In this document: in pieces, positions 60,319 to 64,000 of the stretch
Layout of the letters: each line of letters begins with the position of its first letter
Position numbering within the stretch: the first letter of the stretch is position 1
From: Nodosilinea sp. LEGE 07088
GTDB taxonomy: Bacteria; Cyanobacteriota; Cyanobacteriia; Phormidesmidales; Phormidesmidaceae
Reading direction: 5' to 3'
Length of the DNA stretch: 64,000 bases
NCBI RefSeq assembly: GCF_015207395.1
Contig: NZ_JADEWX010000001.1
Span: forward strand, 62,001 to 126,000
Translations under genes and position numbers: made by a program
Notes under the pieces: model-generated
Database searches by the model: none
What the model was told of the DNA's origin: nothing
Seen by the model: the letters and a program-made list of their open reading frames with translations, nothing else

Positions 60319-61908
60319 CTACTCACCCATGGCCATGCCCACGGCGCGGCTGCGTTGTCGGCTGTTCAGGGGTGTCACTTTTGCTGGTTGGTGGAGCTGC
60401 AAGTCCTGGCTCAGTTCCCGATCAATAAAGCGAAAGTAGGCTATGTCCTTAGACGTGAGATCAGATTTGATTTTGCCGTTGTCGATGCTGAGAATTGCCC
60501 CCCGCTCTCCCGCCTGAATTTTTAGGCTGTTGGGGGTCTCCTCAATCCGGTACTGGCTGCCCCCTTGAAACACTCGCTTGCCCTGCACGTTGGGGCGACT
60601 GCCGGTGACATCGAGCAGTTTGCGGGCGGTTTTAGCCAGAGCCAGGGCAGTGAGATCACGGGTGATGCCCATGTCGCCCGCTGGTGCAAGGTTGCCCAAT
60701 TGCCGTACCCGCATGGGAGGCTCTGGGGACAGACCATCCACCCCCTGGATCTGGATCTGCTGGCGGGCTTTCATAAAGTCTGCCTCTTGGGACACCACCA
60801 TGTCGTTTTTGAGGATGTCTAGCCCCCAGCGAGTTTTGCGAGCCGTCATTAACTCGATGCCTTCGCGGTCTGAGACAGTGACCATGCGGCCCTTGGAGCT
60901 GACCACGTAGTTCTCCGCTACATAGAAGCCTCGGCCAGAGCTGTAGGCAGTCCCGTACTTTTGGAGCAAATCCACCGCTGTGGAGGCGACTTGCCGACGG
61001 CGGATATTTACAGCCAGAGCCACCACCCGCTCGGTTAACTGCTGGGACGAACGCCGCATCACCCGAGTGGTCTGCTGCATCCATTTCTGGGTGGCTTTTT
61101 CTACCACCTGCTGGTTCTGGCGCTCCATCACGTTGAGGATGGAGACTGCCCTGGGCGAGGCCATGGCCAGGGGCTGAGCTGCAACTCGGGTAGGCGCAGG
61201 CTGGCTAGCGGGTGGTAAATTTTCTGGCTCTACCAAAGACAGGGCAGGCTCGACCTTCTGGAGTAGGGGCACCTTGGGTTCCGCTGCTGCTTTGATCGAA
61301 GACACGGGCATAGGAGCGGGAGACACAGCATCCCCGACTCCAGGCGGAACGGCTGCTATTGACTCTTCATGGGAGGCTTCCGCCTGAGGCACTTCCGCCT
61401 GAGGTACTTCCGCCTGAACAACTGGATCTGGCTCTAGTCGGTTGGTCTCAACTGCCCCCTTGCTCATCCGATAAACCAGTTCATCTCCGGCCTTGATGTT
61501 GATCGTCCCTTTGGCCCCAGCAGTTGCCTCAGCGCCCGCCTGCGGAGGCGCATCTACCGCCGCCTGGAGCAGCTTCAGCGTGTTGGCATTGAGCTTGTTA
61601 ACGGGGTCTTTATCGGCATAGCCCTCGCGGTAGACAATCTCACGGCCCATCTTAATTTCGATGGGCTCAGCGACGGCTTGGGGCAAATCTACAGCATCCT
61701 CAGACTGAGCGTCCTGTGCTTCAGTTTCCGGGTCTTGCTCCTTCTGTCGAGCAGCCTGAAGCCGCTCGCGCAGCATCTGAATAAAGGCCTGTACAGCCTC
61801 GGCGGTTGATTGAGCCGTGGCCGCTGCCATTTCGCTAGAGGCCAGGGTGGTGTGAGCATAATCCTGCTCGATTTGTTTCGCTTCGCCAGGGTTTACTACG
61901 GCTTGCAT
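60319..61908 (-). CDS. Plasmid protein of unknown function with shared C-terminal module
   Basis: 529 aa. The N-terminus is helical (EMAAATAQSTAEAVQAFIQM), then come acidic and Pro/Ala-rich linkers with a short repeat (QAEVPQAEVPQAE). A central helical segment (about 265-310) holds QKWMQQTTRVMRRSSQQL. The C-terminal half has VDLLQKYGTAYSSGRGFYVA and ends with YRIEETPNSLKIQAGERGAI, then LTSKDIAYFRF. That end resembles the C-termini of the prim-pol and helicase proteins. It lies 2 bp upstream of the methyltransferase-helicase gene, so they are one operon. It may be an accessory of transfer or replication. Confidence 0.7.
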   Translation of the reverse strand: MQAVVNPGEAKQIEQDYAHTTLASSEMAAATAQSTAEAVQAFIQMLRERLQAARQKEQDPETEAQDAQSEDAVDLPQAVAEPIEIKMGREIVYREGYADKDPVNKLNANTLKLLQAAVDAPPQAGAEATAGAKGTINIKAGDELVYRMSKGAVETNRLEPDPVVQAEVPQAEVPQAEASHEESIAAVPPGVGDAVSPAPMPVSSIKAAAEPKVPLLQKVEPALSLVEPENLPPASQPAPTRVAAQPLAMASPRAVSILNVMERQNQQVVEKATQKWMQQTTRVMRRSSQQLTERVVALAVNIRRRQVASTAVDLLQKYGTAYSSGRGFYVAENYVVSSKGRMVTVSDREGIELMTARKTRWGLDILKNDMVVSQEADFMKARQQIQIQGVDGLSPEPPMRVRQLGNLAPAGDMGITRDLTALALAKTARKLLDVTGSRPNVQGKRVFQGGSQYRIEETPNSLKIQAGERGAILSIDNGKIKSDLTSKDIAYFRFIDRELSQDLQLHQPAKVTPLNSRQRSRAVGMAMGE

Positions 61909-62294
61909 GGTTCCTCCTTTAGGGGGTCTAGGCCTTCTAACTCCATCAGGGGCATGACTTTGATACGGTTAATCACCTCCAGCCCTTGAACCGAAAAGTA
62001 GGCGGTGTCGCCATCGATCAGCCACTCCACCAGGGTTGGCGTATAGTCAATATCCACATCGGCGCACTGGGCATGAATCCGGCCATCCCGCCAGTGAAAC
62101 ACCGTCACATCGTCGTACAGCAACTCAATCTCGCGGGGCACATAGTCCGCACCCAGGGGCGGCTGATCTAACACCAACGCCAGATCAGCGGCGATGTTGG
62201 GGTAAGCCAGCAGGGCGGTGACCGTATCCACAGGCAGCTTCGCCCGCAGGGTCTGCGCCAGCATGAGATCAGGGGATTGAATCGTTGTCGTCAT
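61896..62294 (-). CDS. Small hypothetical plasmid protein
   Basis: 132 aa. An N-terminal helical part (LMLAQTLRAKLPVDTVTALL) and a beta-rich part (EIELLYDDVTVFHWRDGRIH, YTPTLVEWLIDGDTAYFSVQ) are visible, ending VINRIKVM. Its last segment resembles the 100-aa protein at 53349-53651. It overlaps the next gene by 13 bp and follows the coupling protein gene by 11 bp. No known family is recognised. Confidence 0.7.
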   Translation of the reverse strand: MTTTIQSPDLMLAQTLRAKLPVDTVTALLAYPNIAADLALVLDQPPLGADYVPREIELLYDDVTVFHWRDGRIHAQCADVDIDYTPTLVEWLIDGDTAYFSVQGLEVINRIKVMPLMELEGLDPLKEEPCKP

Positions 62295-62305
62295 CGGGGT
62301 TTCTC

Positions 62306-63997
62306 CTAGAGCAAACTGCTGTATTTATCGATTAGGCCAGCGGGGTCGGGGTAGGCCGAGTTGACCGGGGCCTGGGGCTCCGGCAGCATCGCTTCCACCA
62401 TCTGTCGCCGCTTTTCTAAATCAGCGGCAGTGGGCATCCGCTGCGGGCTGCGGCGCACCAGGCGAGCATGGATTTTGGCCCATAGGGCTTCGCTCCCCTC
62501 GCTGGCCTGCACATCGGCTTTAGGAATCTTGATCGCCTGCTGAATAGGAATCCCCGCTTCCCCATGGGAGGTAAAGCCGGGGTTGATCAAAATGCATTTA
62601 CCCGGCGGTAGGCGTAGAAACTGGCTGGGTTCAAATAGCTTGCGGGTGCGCTCCTGGTCAGAGATGGTGGTGCTGGATTTGCCGCCGCCGCGATTCCGCG
62701 ATTTTTGCTTGTGCTGAATTTCCTCATCCCCCAGAAAGTCTGAGAACATGCGGGCCGCTTCGTATTCCTGGGGGTTGAAGACCGCTTTGGTGGCACAGGC
62801 CCCCAAGATGGCGCGGGCCAGCTCGCGACCGTAGGTTTTCTCTAGCTGCACCAGATTTTGAAAGCCTAGGATGACCGCTAGACCGTCCTCCCGGTTTTCG
62901 TTGAGCCACTGCACCAGAGTGGGCAGGTAGAGGGTGGGCAGCTCGTCAATGGCGACAACTAACGGATCTTGCCGACGCTGAGCCACATTGCGGGTGACCA
63001 GCATGTGCAGCACGGTGGCCACCAGTGGCCCCACCACATCCCGTCGCTCCCGATCCATCCCCAGAATCAGCAGTTGCTTGCCGGTCAGATCTAAGGGGAT
63101 AGAGGTTTGGCCGCAGAAAGCCCCCAACACCCCTTCTTTCATGAAGCGGGTAAAGGTCTCGCTGGCGCTGCCCACGATGCCGCTGGCCGTTTTCTCGGCA
63201 TCCTTGACCCCAATCAATTGGTTGAAAGACACCCGAATCCAGCTGTTCATGCCTTGAGCGGCAGCCACCCGGTTGCCCAGATTGGTGAGCCCTAACACCG
63301 CCTGGGCGGTCATGATGTCGGGGTACTGGGTGGACTTGGCTAGCATTAACAGGGCTTCTGTCAGCTGATCGCCTGCAGCGGCGAAGAAGCCGTCTTCGGT
63401 GCTCTGGGTCATCAGCCGAAAGTTTTTGTTGAGCACGGTGGCAATTTGCCGGGCCATCTCGGCATCGGACTCGCTGCGGAGGAAGTCGATGGGGTTGCAC
63501 ACCTCGGACTCAGGAAAGCCGGGGGCCAGCACTCGCACGTCGTAGCCCAGCTTGGCGGCATAGGCGGCATGGCGAGCGCTTTGGGTCGGGTACTTAAAGT
63601 CGTACATGGCCACCGGCAGACCCTGGTCGAGGGCGGAGCGAATCAGTGGGTCAATGACGCTAAAGGTTTTGCCGGAGCCTGGCCCACCGCAAACGGCAAT
63701 GCCCCGCTGAAGGTCGGGCAGATAAAGGGATTTAACGTCTTTCTTGCGAGTGGGCTTGCCGATGTAGAGAGAAACCGCGTTGCGTTTGTGTTCCTGAATC
63801 TGCCGTACCGCACGCTTGCGGGCGGCGGACTTCTCTGGGCTGCCACCAAAGCGACTGGTGGCGAGCTTACCTTTCTTGCCTTGGCTCATCAGGGAGAAGG
63901 CAGCAATCAGCACCGCACAGCCGAGCAGGGTGAGCCCCTGGCGGGACTGGAGTGAGGTTACCAACTGAGAGATTGACTGAGTTGAGGTGGAATCCAC
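62306..63997 (-). CDS. Type IV coupling ATPase (VirD4/TraD-like), possibly 5'-partial
   Basis: 563 aa in view, from a GTG 3 bp from the window edge, so the true start may be beyond it. One membrane helix (about 22-38) precedes Walker A AVCGGPGSGKTFSV (about 102-115) and YDFKYPTQSARHA. Walker B is PLVVAIDELPTL (about 350). GFQNLVQLEKTYG and the C-terminal ILINPGFTSHG are typical of the TraG/VirD4 family. It links relaxosome DNA to a type IV secretion channel, so the replicon is probably conjugative or mobilisable. Relaxase and channel genes are not in the window. Confidence 0.88.
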   Translation of the reverse strand: MDSTSTQSISQLVTSLQSRQGLTLLGCAVLIAAFSLMSQGKKGKLATSRFGGSPEKSAARKRAVRQIQEHKRNAVSLYIGKPTRKKDVKSLYLPDLQRGIAVCGGPGSGKTFSVIDPLIRSALDQGLPVAMYDFKYPTQSARHAAYAAKLGYDVRVLAPGFPESEVCNPIDFLRSESDAEMARQIATVLNKNFRLMTQSTEDGFFAAAGDQLTEALLMLAKSTQYPDIMTAQAVLGLTNLGNRVAAAQGMNSWIRVSFNQLIGVKDAEKTASGIVGSASETFTRFMKEGVLGAFCGQTSIPLDLTGKQLLILGMDRERRDVVGPLVATVLHMLVTRNVAQRRQDPLVVAIDELPTLYLPTLVQWLNENREDGLAVILGFQNLVQLEKTYGRELARAILGACATKAVFNPQEYEAARMFSDFLGDEEIQHKQKSRNRGGGKSSTTISDQERTRKLFEPSQFLRLPPGKCILINPGFTSHGEAGIPIQQAIKIPKADVQASEGSEALWAKIHARLVRRSPQRMPTAADLEKRRQMVEAMLPEPQAPVNSAYPDPAGLIDKYSSLL

Positions 63998-64000
63998 CTG

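Overview
The window looks like a cyanobacterial plasmid, or a mobilisable island carried by one. Many genes contain the cyanobacterial HIP1 octamer GCGATCGC. Several products belong to families found mainly in cyanobacteria: DUF1830, DUF2949, a cyanoexosortase, a long conserved membrane protein, and the C-terminal CxxC/CAVHP protein. The right end is plasmid backbone: a VirD4/TraD-type coupling ATPase, a very large DarB-like methyltransferase-helicase, a primase-polymerase and small unknown proteins. No tRNA, rRNA or CRISPR array was seen.

From 1 to about 18 kb is a metal (mainly copper) resistance region. It holds a Tat-exported multicopper oxidase with a small Met/Gly-rich membrane protein, then a reverse-strand operon of copper chaperone, CPC-type Cu(I) ATPase, 35-aa membrane miniprotein and cupredoxin. 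Next come a Met-rich exported protein, a Cys-rich four-helix copper-storage protein, a DUF305 protein and two related CPH-type ATPases (7.8 and 15.6 kb). Between the ATPases lie a K+-channel-like protein, a sulfur module (DUF442 phosphatase-like protein plus MBL-rhodanese fusion), a LysR regulator and a cyanobacterial three-gene operon.

From 18 to 33 kb is mixed cargo with signs of decay. PPK2 carries a one-base frameshift, followed by a cyanobacterial membrane protein and phosphoketolase. A glycogen-debranching-enzyme fragment and a nonsense-mutated cyclopropane-fatty-acid synthase fragment are remnants. Other genes are an MFS exporter, an HMA/DUF2933/ICMT/DUF5676 cluster, two FAD oxidoreductases, an FMN-binding protein, an APC permease, a MerR regulator and a 59-aa exported EF-hand protein next to a 168-bp MITE.

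From 33 to 51.7 kb is a second metal block. An orphan OmpR-type regulator is followed by a reverse-strand series of RND adaptor, YtkA-like lipoprotein, RND pump, DmeF Co/Ni exporter and an RppA/RppB-like two-component pair. A 206-bp MITE with a 9-bp target duplication sits inside this series. Beyond it are a MerR regulator, a forward operon (cyanoexosortase, DUF411 lipoprotein, Lgt, DUF3105), a DUF6010-like membrane protein, the CopA/CopB periplasmic and outer-membrane pair, and two small membrane proteins.

Two regulatory signatures tie the metal genes together. Four CueR/ZntR-like MerR promoters (TTGACC, 20-bp spacer with dyad, TANGAT-like -10) precede copZ, the small Met/Gly gene with the oxidase, the merR gene itself and the DUF6010 gene. 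Twelve direct repeats of TTTCAT-N5-TTTCAT (11-bp period) all point toward an adjacent gene, as expected for an OmpR-family regulator.
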